In this document: positions 1-11,378 of the stretch, piece by piece
Layout: each line of letters starts with the position of its first letter
How positions within the stretch are numbered: the first letter of the stretch is position 1
Origin: Carallia brachiata
Taxonomy: Eukaryota > Streptophyta > Magnoliopsida > Malpighiales > Rhizophoraceae
Assembly: GCA_021464245.1 (NCBI GenBank)
Contig: JADCRB010000040.1
Span: forward strand, 8,945,534-9,009,533
Length of the DNA: 64,000 nt
Reading direction: 5' to 3'
The notes under the pieces: model-generated
What the model saw: the letters and a program-made list of their open reading frames with translations, nothing else
Told to the model about the DNA's origin: nothing
Database searches by the model: none
Position numbers and translations under genes: made by a program

Positions 1-263
1 CGTTTACAATCCAAGGGCTATCCTCCCATGTTTTGTTGTGATTTACCGGGCCCTTGACTCTCAATAATAACTTTAATAAGTAATAAATGAAATAAAAAGA
101 TGTATGTACTTTTCAATCAGACTCACTGGCTAGAGCTTCTTCAATTCAATTTGTTTCGTGTTCTAATTAATTAGTTTATATTTAATTTTGTTCTTGAGAG
201 CGACAAATAACTAAAACAATCAAAGGCGGGAGCGGCGTGGCTACTTGTCCTGACTTGCTCTGA

Positions 264-311
<48 letters not shown>

Positions 312-2584
312 TTGATCAAGCTCTGATCTCATATTGTGTATGTGTGTAAATACATATTGTATAATATAATATCTGTTCACTTTCCTCAGAGATGCTTTGT
401 AGAGCAATCGTCCGGTTTGGATTTTAGCCCTTTAGGTGACCTTATGTAATACTTCTTCCTTTTTTATATGAAAAAAAAAAAAATAGAGATAACACCTTTT
501 CTTTTTTTAATTTTTTCTTCATATTCAACCGCTATATTCCTTGTTTCACTCAAAAAAAAAAACCACTATGTTCCTCGTGGCCAGTGGAAGAGACGGTACA
601 ACCACTCAACTGCTGAGTGTTTTTGCTCATTAATTGATTTTTTAACCAAAATTGTGAATAATGGAATATATATATATATATATTGCGTACAAACTAGATC
701 CAACAGATATATGTTGCGTAAATACCTTTATTTTTTTAAATAAATTGGGAAATGTCTTTTTTTCTTTGGCTGACTTTTTGTTTTTAGCTCCACGTGCACA
801 CATACACATACGCATGCAATGATTTTGATGTCTTTTTTTTTTTTTTTAGTTGTTTATAATCTTTTTAGAAAGATACAAGTAAGGGGTGTTTGTTGGTTGG
901 GTTAAGTAGATTTGAAAGTATATTTGTATCTAATCCGTTATCGGTGAGTTGAATAATTTTTTATCTGCACTCAATCCGCCATACAACTTAATCCATTCAA
1001 TCCAATCAGCTAATAACTAATTGGATTGAATTGGTTTTAGTAGATTATAAATAATAAAAAAAATTATAATTTACTTCAAATTATACTCATTATCAATCAT
1101 CAATATTTTTACTTATTTTTACCAACTTCATTATTATAATATATATATTATATTCATTCGCAATTTTAAATATATATAAGAACTGACTAAGATCTATTAA
1201 AAAATTATATTAGACCGATTTTATTTAACAAAAGGCATCTTAAAGCCAATTTAATGAGGAGTTTATATATGATTCACAATGCTAAAGATTAAATCTCATA
1301 TTTTTAATTAATTAGGGTCTTAGCCTAATTAATATTGATAAGTTTAATTTATAATATCAAATTATTTATATATATATATATATGGTTTTTGTTATATGCA
1401 CGTCCCAAATTGCATTACGCACACACAAAAGAGCATGTGGGAGTCCCATTATTAGTTTGTTTTGTGCTTGTACGAGGGAGATTTTGCTTGCAAATGTCAA
1501 TAAGATATATATATATATATAAGCAAATTAGATTAAATTAGGCGGTTTTGTGAATTAAATTGGATTGATCAGATTATCGAGTTGGTTAATTTGTGAACAT
1601 TCGTAAGTACAAGTACTACTTATTGGGCAAGCTATCCTCGAGATTGGATGGAATCAATGGTCTCAATATGACACCATCAAAGTTAACCTTCGCTTTTTTT
1701 GTTTTTTGTTTTTATCAAAAAGCTAATATTTGCTACTTTGTATTCAAGTTGTTTAATTGTATTTTTTATAGATTAGTAAGAATAGTTATTATTATAATTC
1801 TACTTTTATTTATGTGACAACTCATATTTGAATTTTTTGTTTTGGAAACAAACATATTATAAAAATAATGATATATATTACGAAAATTATGTAATGAAAA
1901 ATTTGATATTTACAATTATAAAAAGATTATCTACTTTTTAATACCATTAAACTAAAAAAAATTAATAATTTTTTTCATAATTATAAATTTTAAAATATTT
2001 TATAATATAATTTTTGCGATATATATCATTACTCGTATTATAATAGCCTTATCTCACAAATATGTATGTATAGGTTGATTGCGTTCTATTTCTATTTCTA
2101 TTCTATTTATTGTACTTAATTAGGTTTAATTTGCGTTTTGTTTGGAACCTGTTTTCTTCTTATTTGTTTTTTCCGAATGTGTATGAGTCAATAATAAAAA
2201 AAACCAATTAAAATCTACTGCATTAGGACTTGCCTGTAATCTGATTTTTATCGTCCTTTGGAAGAAATCCAGTATCATTGCACCATTAAAAGGAATAATA
2301 GAAAAGCAGCCAGAAGAACAAAACTCGGTTCTTCTTCCTATTCTCTTTTCTGGTACTCTTCTCCAGTTTAGGTATTTGAGCTTTTATCTAAGATTTTAAG
2401 TATTTTTATTCATTTAACATTAAATTTTTAATTTTTGATTAGATAATCATCAACTAATTTCAATTTGGTTAAACAGCTACTCGAATCATCAAATCATAAT
2501 TTTTTAAAATATTCCAAATAATTATATTTTCTAATTTTGTTATATCATAATTAATATTATCATCATATTATATTATTCAGATTA
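1..2584. other. AT-rich intergenic DNA
   Basis: No convincing coding exon is visible on either strand. The stretch is very AT-rich with several TA microsatellites and homopolymer A/T runs. The short ORFs here open and close inside low-complexity sequence and show no domain. Confidence 0.6.
268..304. repeat. (TA)n microsatellite
   Basis: An uninterrupted TA dinucleotide run of about 37 bases. Shorter TA runs occur near 665-682, 1370-1382 and 1506-1520. Confidence 0.95.
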
Positions 2585-3670
2585 TTACAATATTAAAAAT
2601 ATTCCACAGTAAATTTTCACCAATTGAATCAAGTCCTTAGAAGATGATATCAAACGTGGAATGGCTTCCGTTGCACCTTTCTTGCTCATATCATCATTCC
2701 CTTTTGCAATTGCTGGACCCACACTGAAATGCACTCTCAAATCCCAACCATTAACACAAATATGCTTTATCCTCTCACTTGTAGTAGATAGCAAGTGGAA
2801 CAAGTCCACTTTGAAATCAGGTGTGACATTGACGTTCATCAAATGAGTTATCAACTCGGCCACAAGCAAAGCACCTCTCCAACCCGAAGCATTATACCCA
2901 TTATTGCCAACAATCACATAAACATAAATTTTTACTCTAAATTCACCATCACTCAACACTTTTATTCTTTGAACTTCAGATTGCAAAACTGAGTTCTCAT
3001 CCTTCAAGGGTGGTGGAGTATCAGTGGGAGCAAAAGACTTAAAAACAGAAACCCACTTATTTAGATTCAAAGTTTTAACATCTATAGACACAAGAGTTCT
3101 GCCAAATAGCCGAAAAGATTCCCAATAATTCCAGATATCATATTGTTCATCCAATAGAGGAAGATCCCTTGGAGGTATTATAGTCAATTTGCTCATGCAA
3201 TCAACGACAAAATTCATGTTAAGATCCCCAACGAGTTCAATATCCACTGCACATTCTTCAACCATATTCAGATTCCCTTTCGCTATAAGGAATTCCACAA
3301 CTCTATTCACACCCAAACAAGATTCAAGACTCAAACTAGAAGAGGCAGTTATAACATCCATTGGTTGAGTTGTGAAAAGAGTATGTAAAAGATCATTACC
3401 GGATCCCCAAATGGAAGCAGAAACCTTGCCTTGTGCCGAAAGCTCGTGGAGCAATACTCCTTCTGCTGGCTCCCTAAGCGCGCTCTCCAAGCGCTTGTTC
3501 TTGTACATGCCTTCCCTCTGCTCATGGTCCTCATTAGTGCCGTCAACATAGTAGTGGTTCCGGCGAAACTTATTTCTAGCCTGGTGCTTGAATTGCACAA
3601 TTATAATGGCAGCAAGATTTTTCATCTTAACTCTTGGTCGCATTTCCTCAAACACCTTTGGGGTAAACAT
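2585..3670 (-). CDS. Unrecognised 361-residue protein, possible single-exon gene or exon
   Basis: This uninterrupted frame starts at a true ATG (3670) and is by far the longest in the window, which is unlikely by chance in such AT-rich DNA. The first 60 residues are basic. The middle is mixed alpha-helical-looking sequence with a proline-rich patch (PTDTPPPL). The C-terminal half contains the segment GWRGALLVAELITHLM followed by alternating hydrophobic and charged residues. I see no signal peptide, membrane segment or motif that I can assign to a family. Its base composition is more balanced than its flanks. A damaged coiled-coil gene lies head to head on the other strand about 370 bases away. 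It may be a host gene, one exon of a larger gene, or a captured fragment. I do not assign a function. Confidence 0.5.
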   Translation of the reverse strand: MFTPKVFEEMRPRVKMKNLAAIIIVQFKHQARNKFRRNHYYVDGTNEDHEQREGMYKNKRLESALREPAEGVLLHELSAQGKVSASIWGSGNDLLHTLFTTQPMDVITASSSLSLESCLGVNRVVEFLIAKGNLNMVEECAVDIELVGDLNMNFVVDCMSKLTIIPPRDLPLLDEQYDIWNYWESFRLFGRTLVSIDVKTLNLNKWVSVFKSFAPTDTPPPLKDENSVLQSEVQRIKVLSDGEFRVKIYVYVIVGNNGYNASGWRGALLVAELITHLMNVNVTPDFKVDLFHLLSTTSERIKHICVNGWDLRVHFSVGPAIAKGNDDMSKKGATEAIPRLISSSKDLIQLVKIYCGIFLIL

Positions 3671-4036
3671 CCCATGCTGTGGGGGCCTTTGGAGAGTGTT
3701 TCATTTTGTCAACATCACAATGCCACCTGAGGGGTTAAAGTGGGAGTGTTATTAAGTTTTTGCAATTGCTTGTGTATGAAATTACCGGTTCTGAGTCCAC
3801 CATTCTCCTTCTTCCATCCTCTGGACTTGGGTCATAAATACGTTTTGAATATGACATGCACCTACATTTCATTCTGTTGTAAGGATTGAGGTTTTCTTAT
3901 CAGCAGTATTGTCTTTTGCTGTTGCCAATTGAAATCTCGACCAAGATTTATGTTCTTGGTAGTGGAATATACGGCTTTGGATTTGTGGTCTACGTAAGTT
4001 AACTATCCTCCACTGAATTTCTTATTCCAATTGCAG

Positions 4037-4785
4037 AGCAAACGGAAGATGAATTGGAAGATTTTAGAGAGTGGTTTCACTATTTCACATGTAACCTAAG
4101 TATATCCACTTTCTTGTGTGTTTTTTTCTTTGAATTTCTTATGGATTTAGACATTTTTCGGATTTTAATTGTCTGCTTCATGTTTCTCAGAGTAATTTCA
4201 AGGACTCTAACCAGAAACAGAAAGAGGGGAGGCATAGGAGTTTGAAGTCTTCTGATCCTAAAGTGCTAGAAGGGGAAGTGAAAAGGCTAAAGCTTGAATA
4301 TGAGAAGCTGGCTTCTGAAAAGAGTTCTGAGATATCTGTTCTGTTGAAAGAGAAAAATTTTGTGTGGCATCAGTATAATGTTTTAGAGTGTAATCTCACC
4401 CAGAGATTAAAGAGTAAAGAACCAGAAGTTGAAAAGGCAAATGAAAAGATTGCTTGTCTTCTTGCCCAGGTTGAGCCGCTTCAGTCATCCAATAGTGACA
4501 GGGATGAAATGGTTGGGATGTTGAAAACTAAAATCCGAGAAGTGGAGACTGATAAAAACAAATCAAAGGAAAAAATTTACAAACTCTCCTAGTAGATGGA
4601 ATTGTTAAAAAAAATCCAAAAGTTATAATGTTACCCCTGTGCTAAATCGTTGCAATGCTGAAGATAAAATCTCTGTTGAGGTTGTCAAAAGAAGCGATAG
4701 GGATAGTCATAATGACGTTGTCAAGGAAGAAGCATCTTCTGTACCAGCTGCTGTTCCTCCCAAGGATCCTCAAAAGGTATTTTAA
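4037..4785 (+). pseudogene. Damaged coiled-coil protein gene fragment
   Basis: Two exons can be inferred: 4037-4090 (acceptor ttgcag, donor gtaacc) and 4191 onward (acceptor tttctcag), joined in phase 0. The second exon gives a Lys/Glu-rich, heptad-like sequence (GEVKRLKLEYEKLASEK and following) typical of a long coiled coil. The frame meets two consecutive TAG stops at about 4590-4595. Coding-like sequence then resumes in the +1 frame after an eight-A run near 4607-4614 and continues to about 4779, where CAAAAG is followed by a gtattt donor-like site. Two stops plus a frameshift suggest a pseudogene, or a gene with mis-assembled bases. Similar coiled coils occur in kinesin-like and filament-like plant proteins, but I cannot name the family. 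Confidence 0.5.
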
Positions 4786-5323
4786 GACGGAAGAATTGCA
4801 AATATTGGGTTTAAAGCATCACTAGTGGTTGATGGTAGTGGATGGTAATGCTAACCAAAGCATAGGAAAGGGAATATTTAGATTTTTCTGTGAACGAAAA
4901 AATTATTTAGATTTTCACACATCTGATGTAAATCGTCAAGTTGTCATACAATTGACTGCAAGTACTTGTTGTTTAATGTCACTGAAGTGCAATATGAAAG
5001 TTCAATTCTTGGAATGTCATTTCATATGTATTGCAGTATTTTTGTCGTGTATTGTCACGCTAGGACGAGAAGATTGATTAATTTTATGATCATCAGGCTT
5101 TTCAAAGCATTTTTCAAGCCGGGAGTTAAATTCTACCTCCAACACAAATCTCTTTGTGAACACTACTAGAGGATCAGAGATGATTTTTTTTTTTATTATT
5201 ATCTTCCTTTTTTTTTTTTTTTTTTGCAACAAATTTATGTTTTCAAAGTGCTACTATGACTTTGTACCGAAAAGTTTCTATTGCAACAATTATTTAGTCT
5301 TACGAAATTATAGACAAAGTGAA

Positions 5324-5521
5324 CTAAAAGGAAGAGTAAACATCTAGGTGCGTAGGAAGGACCTCAGCTTGATCTATAACACCGGCAAAGGTTAGCTGGA
5401 GGGAGTCGAGCTTATCGAATGCTGATAAATGTTCCGAAACCAGCAGCCATTGATCCAGGGCAGGCAGATTATGGAGATTTCTTAGTCGAATTTCTTGGCT
5501 CCTTGAACTGTCATTTGGCAT
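5324..5521 (-). CDS. Small ORF, possible exon fragment of unknown gene
   Basis: A 65-codon frame with an ATG at 5521, less AT-rich than its neighbours. The peptide (LPALDQWLLVSEHLSAFDKL in its middle) looks like folded helical protein rather than translated noise. The frame is also open upstream of the ATG for a few codons, so it could be an internal exon. No family was recognised and no partner exon was found nearby. It could equally be chance. Confidence 0.2.
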   Translation of the reverse strand: MPNDSSRSQEIRLRNLHNLPALDQWLLVSEHLSAFDKLDSLQLTFAGVIDQAEVLPTHLDVYSSF

Positions 5522-5647
5522 GTAGAAAATGGGCCATACGTTACAGAACTGAAAAAAGTTGAGTGTTAGATACTTGCATACAGGACGAAAATTTTGGACA
5601 AATTTGAGTAATTCAGCACAAGAAGCGTTGCCAAACTTATTTTCGTT

Positions 5648-5690
5648 TATATATATATATATATGAATATGTATGTATGTATGTATGTAT
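5648..5690. repeat. Compound (TA)n / (GTAT)n microsatellite
   Basis: A TA run at 5648-5664 is followed by five GTAT units at 5671-5690. Confidence 0.9.
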
Positions 5691-5894
5691 AATTTTTTTT
5701 TCCCATATCAGATTGAAACATGAATGAAAAGGGTTGGCTGACTAGATTCACTTCATTAAAAAAAAAATAAAAAAAATGTACATGTGCCATTTTTTATAAG
5801 GGTGATCCAGACATCTAATCTAGTTCTAAAGGGTTGTTGTATTCACCAAGTGCAGGGCATAAATGGCTGGCTCAAAGTGGTTCTCATAGGAGTG

Positions 5895-6901
5895 AGGAGC
5901 ATCGGTGGGGTACTCTATGGAGGCTGTAAGTGCCGCAAAAGTTTAAAACATTCCTCTGGTCTGGATCATTGTCAAAAGAAAATTGCTGACAAATGTACCG
6001 CGCTCAAGGCGAGGGTTGTGTGAAGTTCCAGCTTGCTCTAGATGATGCCTTGCTGCTGCTGCTGCTGCTGCTGACGAGGATATTCTCCATCTATTACGGG
6101 ACTGCCCTCATGCCTGGGGAGGGGCTGTTCTCTAATGGGACTCCACACTCTTTCTTCTCCTCCACCTAAGATGACTGGTTTATTACTTTCTTGATAGGCG
6201 CTACAGTCGGCTTGGGCCCTTTAACAGACCAAGGGATGTGTTTCTAGTGTACTTGCTGGTAAATATGTTATGGAGGGCGCAGAATGATAAAATGCTCGGG
6301 GGTGTCAGACCAAGTACTTACTTTCAGGTGCAGCAGATCAAAATTCTTTGTATGGATGCTGCTACAGTCTTGATCTTCCAGATGTGACCGCTCCACTCCC
6401 ACTGGGATGATTTGGTGGGAGGCTCCTCCTCGTGGGTATGTTAATGGAAGCGCTCAAGGTGATCCTTGAAGAGCTGGTTTCAGAGGTCTTCTGCGGGATG
6501 AGTTTGGCAATTGGCATGGTGGTTTCTTGGCTTCATCGGCAATCACAACAAATATGGTTGTTTTGGAAACAGATTCTCTTGAGTCTTTGCACTTAATTGT
6601 TAATCAGACTGTCTCATCTCATCCTCCAAGCATCTTACTAAGTGCAGAGCTTTTGTGCTCGAGACTGGCGCGTGGAGAAGAAGCATGTGTTGTGAGAGAA
6701 GGTAACTCTTTTACAGATTTTCTGGCTAAGGCGGATGTTAATATTGCTGCTGGTGTTAGTCGTTGGATCGTCCTCCTATAGGTTTGGAGTTAATGCTAGA
6801 GAGGGTAATAGACAATGCACTGTCGTTTTAGGGGTTAGTTTCGTGTTCTGAGTTACTGTTTTCATTGTCTATTTCTGTTTGTATCAAAGGAAAGAAAAAG
6901 G
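5895..6901 (+). pseudogene. LINE (non-LTR retrotransposon) ORF2 3' fragment: zf-RVT plus RNase H
   Basis: Translating across frames gives the plant LINE reverse-transcriptase zinc-binding signature (EDILHLLRDCPHAWG near 6077-6120). It is followed by a WRAQND-like segment near 6274 and an RVT_3-type RNase H region (6415-6780). The RNase H frame 6527-6781 shows the acidic VLETDSLESL segment and the REGNSFTDFLAKAD segment that normally holds the last catalytic Asp. The 3' tail ends at an A/G-rich run around 6895-6901, as expected for a LINE tail. Stops and frameshifts separate the pieces, a CTG repeat interrupts the zinc-binding region, and the endonuclease and polymerase parts are absent. This is a dead, 5'-truncated copy. 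Confidence 0.8.
6051..6073. repeat. (CTG)n microsatellite
   Basis: Seven to eight CTG/TGC units inside the LINE fragment. Confidence 0.9.
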
Positions 6902-8640
6902 TCTAGATATCTAAGGGTCCGTTTAATTTACAGTCTAAATTCGAAATTAAAATTGGAATTGAAATCAGAAAAGTGAAATCTAAAACGGAATGACATATTA
7001 TATAACATATTTGGTTTACTTACAAATCAGAATTGAAACTTTTTGTAGTTAGTTGTTTCAGTTCGGAATTAAAATTAATAATAAATATATGATAATATTT
7101 ATTTCACGATAAAAATAAGAGAAATTTTATTCAAAATTAAAAAAATATTGAATATCAAATTGAACATGGTAAAATATTAATTTTGACATAATTTCAAATT
7201 AAAAATATTAAATAATAATAATAATAATAATAATATAAGAAGTATAAAATCCAAAATAACCATAAATTCAAAATCAAAAATAAAAAATTAACATAAAATT
7301 TAATAATAGTAATAATAATAATAATAAATAAGAAGTATTATTAATATTATGTTATTTTGTTCAAATTTTTGTTAAAGCTTTTCTAAAATTCATGAGTCAA
7401 TGAAAAGTTTGACTAAAATTTAGGCCTAAATTAAATGTTAGAAGAATTTTAGGGATTCAGTTATGATTTTTGATTTTATTAATGTTAAGTCAAAACAGTT
7501 TAGACCACAAATTGGATTGATTGTCCTAGATTTTCTTCTTTGCTCAACTAGAATTTAAATATTTTTTTAGCAGTTTTCGTAATTGTTATTTTTTTTTCCA
7601 AGTTTTGGAAGGTTAGATAATACTGCAGATTCTATTGATCACCAATTTTTACGGCAACGTTCCTAATATTAATGGTGTAACCGTGTAAGTTGGTTGGTTG
7701 TTGGCTATATTCAAACTAAATTACTATTCATGTTTTGATTAATTTTAAAAAATTGCAACGGACCAATTAGAGAATAAAAATCAGATAACCAAGCATCATT
7801 GATCATGGTTTGAATTTGTCAGTTTGGTAGTTTTGTGTTTGATGCTAACATGTAATGATTATTATTAGTTAATAATTAAATAATTGATAATCTCTACTAT
7901 ATTTTTTAGTTATAATAGTAATAAAATAATAACAATTTTTATTATTAGTAACATATAGCCTCTACTAATATTTTTAAAAAAACTGTAAATAATAAAAATA
8001 TTATTATTATTATTGCTAGTTTAAAAATTATCATAATATTTGACATGTTATTTCATTACAATATAGAATTTTTTTATTGTTAAATTTCATTAATGCTAAT
8101 ATTTTTATGATATTTATCATTATATATATAGAGAGAAGTAGAGGTGTATGCGGGTCAAATTGGCTGGTTTTTAGGTTATTTTCGCATTTAATCAGTCAAT
8201 AACAGATTGAATGATTCTCCATCTTAACTAATCTGTTGTCTCACAAAAAAAAAAATAATTCTTTTATTCAAGAAGAATGTCACCAACACATGGAAAGAAA
8301 AGCAACTTACAACAATAAGAAGCTTTGCAAAAGTTGATAAGCAAGGATTGCAAAAACTTCTCACACATGTGTGGCTACTTATGGCACACCTGGGTTTAAC
8401 TGAGCAATTCCAAATATCACAAGGCTATGCAAGAGCTAAGCTGATTGTATTATGATATCTTTGAGAAATTAACTTCACATGAAATTTACAGTTTCTTTGT
8501 CCCCCTTAGTTTCATTTTTCACTGACACTTGGATATGTATGTTCAATGCTACTGTAGTTATAAACAAGCAAGGGTCTGACATATCAAGCTAGAAAGAAAA
8601 AAAACACAAAAGAACCTGTCTGATTTGAGAAAAAATAAAT
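6902..8640. other. AT-rich noncoding stretch
   Basis: The start (GGGTCCGTTTAATTTACAG at about 6915) resembles the terminus of plant TIR elements, but I found no partner end. (AAT)n tracts lie near 7205-7235 and 7303-7327. No coding exon was seen. Confidence 0.5.
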
Positions 8641-9318
8641 GTATATTATCAAAAAAAATTTATTGCGAGTATATCAGTTATTAAGTTTGTGGGCTTGTCC
8701 AGAGTAACCCTCATTTGTATTACCCCATTAAACCCAACCTATAGAGAGGAACTCACCACCCGAGTACTGTTGTGTCCGAACGGATCTCTCTTAGGCTGAT
8801 CAAACAGTATTAGCGAGTTTGAAATTAGAGGCGTGTGGGGCACAGTCGAACTGGCTAAATTCAATGGTTGAAGCTGTTAAGTGCTATATGTGAGACCTAA
8901 GCCTAAGTTAAAAATGAAAAAGTATGCCGAGTTATTTTAGGTGGTATATGTTACGTGAGATTCAGAGCAAAGCAATCTTCCCCAGAATATGAAAGAAGAA
9001 TTGTGAAGACAGTTGGCAAAGAATGACGAGCTTCAATGCAAAACAATAACTATCATTTTTTTGTTTAATCAAGGAAAAAAATTTATCGTAAGTATGTCGA
9101 TCATCAGATTTGTAGACTGGAGCCGAAATTATCCCCGTTTGTTTTGCCCCATTCAACTTCACGCAAAGGAAGAAACTTACTATTTGAGTACTGCTGGGCT
9201 CAAGTGGGCCTCCTTTAAGTCAATCAAACGGTATTAACGAGTCTAAAATTAAGAACGCGTGGGGCATGGTCAAACCGGTCAAATTTAGCGGTCAAAGCCA
9301 TGAGATGCTGCCATATGC
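8641..9318. repeat. Diverged direct duplication (about 250 bp, two copies)
   Basis: Segments 8641-8895 and 9072-9318 align along their whole length in the same orientation. Shared landmarks are a gagtactg core, a 'caaacagtattagcgagt'-like stretch and a 'gcgtggggca' stretch. They are separated by about 176 bases of unrelated sequence. The arrangement resembles a tiny LTR-like pair, but I see no primer-binding site, terminal TG..CA or target duplication. Confidence 0.6.
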
Positions 9319-10394
9319 AAATTGCTAAATTATGCACGATTCCTATATATATATCTCGAAAGCTTTTGCCAGGATTTCTATATGTTCAAAAAATTCAACT
9401 TTGGGAGATTAATCACATTAAGTAATTAATTTATTGATGTGCTACATATTATAGAGCAATAGGTTCAATAGGATTGGTTCAGATTAGGGAGATTTTAGAC
9501 CCTTAATCTACATTCAATCTGACTCTAGTGAATTTTAAAATTTTAAAATCGTAACTAATTTAAATTCTCACGGTTTTAACAAATGCAGATTTATATAAGC
9601 TGAATTGATTGGATTAAGATGAGTTGGTCAGTTTTTAAATAGCTCTAGAGAAAAGGGGGGATGGAGAAGGATAAGAATGAATAAGAATAATTGACTGGTA
9701 AAAAATAAGAATGGTAAGTTATATATGCATACATAGAGGAATCTCATTTTCATCTCTGATTTCCATAAGATTGAGGAATAAGAATAAAATTTATTTCTTT
9801 CATATGATTAGAAATGCAAATTATTTATTCTTATTTTATTTTCAAACAAAAAAAATTGGTAAACCAAATTCCCTCTCTCACCTAGTAATAATCATACAAA
9901 TGTTAAAAAAATATAAAACAAAAATTTTAAAATAATGTGTAAGAAACTAGATATTGTGTTATTCCAATCTTTGATCCTAAATCTCAAAGAGTCCAAGATG
10001 GAGTTAGGAGATAAGCTAATGTGGCAGGTGTGGGGTCTTATATGGGAATCACCCCTTTTTCCTTTTTTTTTTTTTTTTTATAGAAAAACTTTAGCATGTG
10101 CATCCAAGTAAGTAAAAATATGCGTACAAATTTTTTTAATGACTGTACAAGTAAGTTAATTTTTTTTTAATAATTGTATACACAGTGTTCTCATTTTTCT
10201 TTACATTTATCTTATATATATGCACATCATAAGTTTTTGCAAAAAATGAATAAAAATGATTGACTGGTAAATAATGGAACTTATGCCGCCACGTCAGTTC
10301 ATCTTCCCACATTGTCTGGCTAACTTTTCTGAATCTCTCAAAACATTTTAACTTTTTAGTTTGGCTTAATAATCAATTTTACTCAAAACATTTT
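9319..10394. other. AT-rich noncoding stretch with a short direct repeat
   Basis: A roughly 32-base motif containing 'attgactggtaaa' occurs at about 9676-9707 and again at about 10244-10275 with a few changes. Several T-runs are present. No coding exon was seen. Confidence 0.45.
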
Positions 10395-11075
10395 TTGTTT
10401 ATCACTTATATATGTTGATGTGATATCTAATGAAGTGTCACGTTAGGCCAAACTTCCCATTTAAGCAAATTAATTTTTTTTCATAAATATTTTTATAATT
10501 TTCAGCAATTAAAAAAAAAAAAAATTCATCTCTCTCTTCTCTCCTTCCTTTCTCTCTTCTCTCTACTCCCTCCTCCCTTTCTCTCTCATTCCTTTCTCCC
10601 TCCTCGCTCTCTCTAGCTTCCCTCTTTTCTCTCTCCTTTTTATGGGACCAAATTATGGGACTCCTTGCTACAATTAAAGATGTTCACAAGACTTGGCTGC
10701 AAATGTAATTTTAATCAATAAGAATTTGAAGCATGCTTTCAAGGCCAAAAAGGAAGAGGGAGGGGAGGGGTGAGGAGAGAGAAAGGGAGAAAGGAGGAAG
10801 AGGAGAGAGAAAGTAAGGAGAGAAGGGTGAGGAAAGAAAAAGACAGAAGGGAGGAGAGAAGGGTGAGGAGAGAGAGCGAGAGGAGAGAGGAGAAAGACAT
10901 AATTTTTTAAATTTTTTTATTATTTTTATTACTTGTTAAAAAATTATAAAAATAGTTTTTAAAAAACTAATTATTAACATGTCACATTATTAAAAAATGA
11001 TAATATGACATGCTACAATGACAAGTTTGGTATAACGTGATACTCTGTTAAGTGCGACATTAACATACTTAACGA
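10395..11075. mobile_element. Foldback (inverted-repeat) element with pyrimidine and purine arms
   Basis: The left part (about 10395-10640) and right part (about 10740-11075) are imperfect reverse complements. The outer segments share a TCACGTTA..CCAAACTT core (10439-10457 against about 11019-11042). The inner segments are a CT-rich tract (10527-10638) facing a GA-rich tract (10748-10895). Such structure is typical of MITE or foldback elements and could form a long hairpin. I could not fix the exact ends or a target duplication. Confidence 0.5.
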
Positions 11076-11362
11076 AAAAAATATAAGATTAATAAAATTA
11101 ATTTGACAAAAATAATGTGATAAACATGATTTAAAAGACAAATTCTAGACGATAAATAATAAACTGAAAACCGTTTTAAATAAAATAGATTGTTAAGCCT
11201 TTTAGTTTGGCTTTGTTTTGAACACAACTGGAAGATTGCTGACTCGTCTTGCCCCCACAATAAAGTTTTTTCCATAGCTTTCGCTAATTATCTTCGTGTG
11301 CAATTAGTTGCCCCCCTAATAGTGGCATGTTCAACCCTGATGTCAACTTGTTCTTTCTTTTA

Positions 11363-11378
11363 CACTTTGTTTGGAATG
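11363..11378 (+). repeat. PIF/Harbinger terminal inverted repeat (left)
   Basis: CACTTTGTTTGGAATG, preceded by TTA. A purine-rich subterminal region with GGAGAGAAA motifs follows. Confidence 0.85.

Noticed and set aside
880..930. GGGGTGTTTGTTGG motif resembling a PIF-type terminus
   Set aside because: No partner terminus or target duplication was seen within the neighbouring kilobases.
6902..7100. TIR-like GGGTCCGTTTAATTTACAG as the left end of a DNA element
   Set aside because: No matching inverted terminus or duplication was found in the following sequence.
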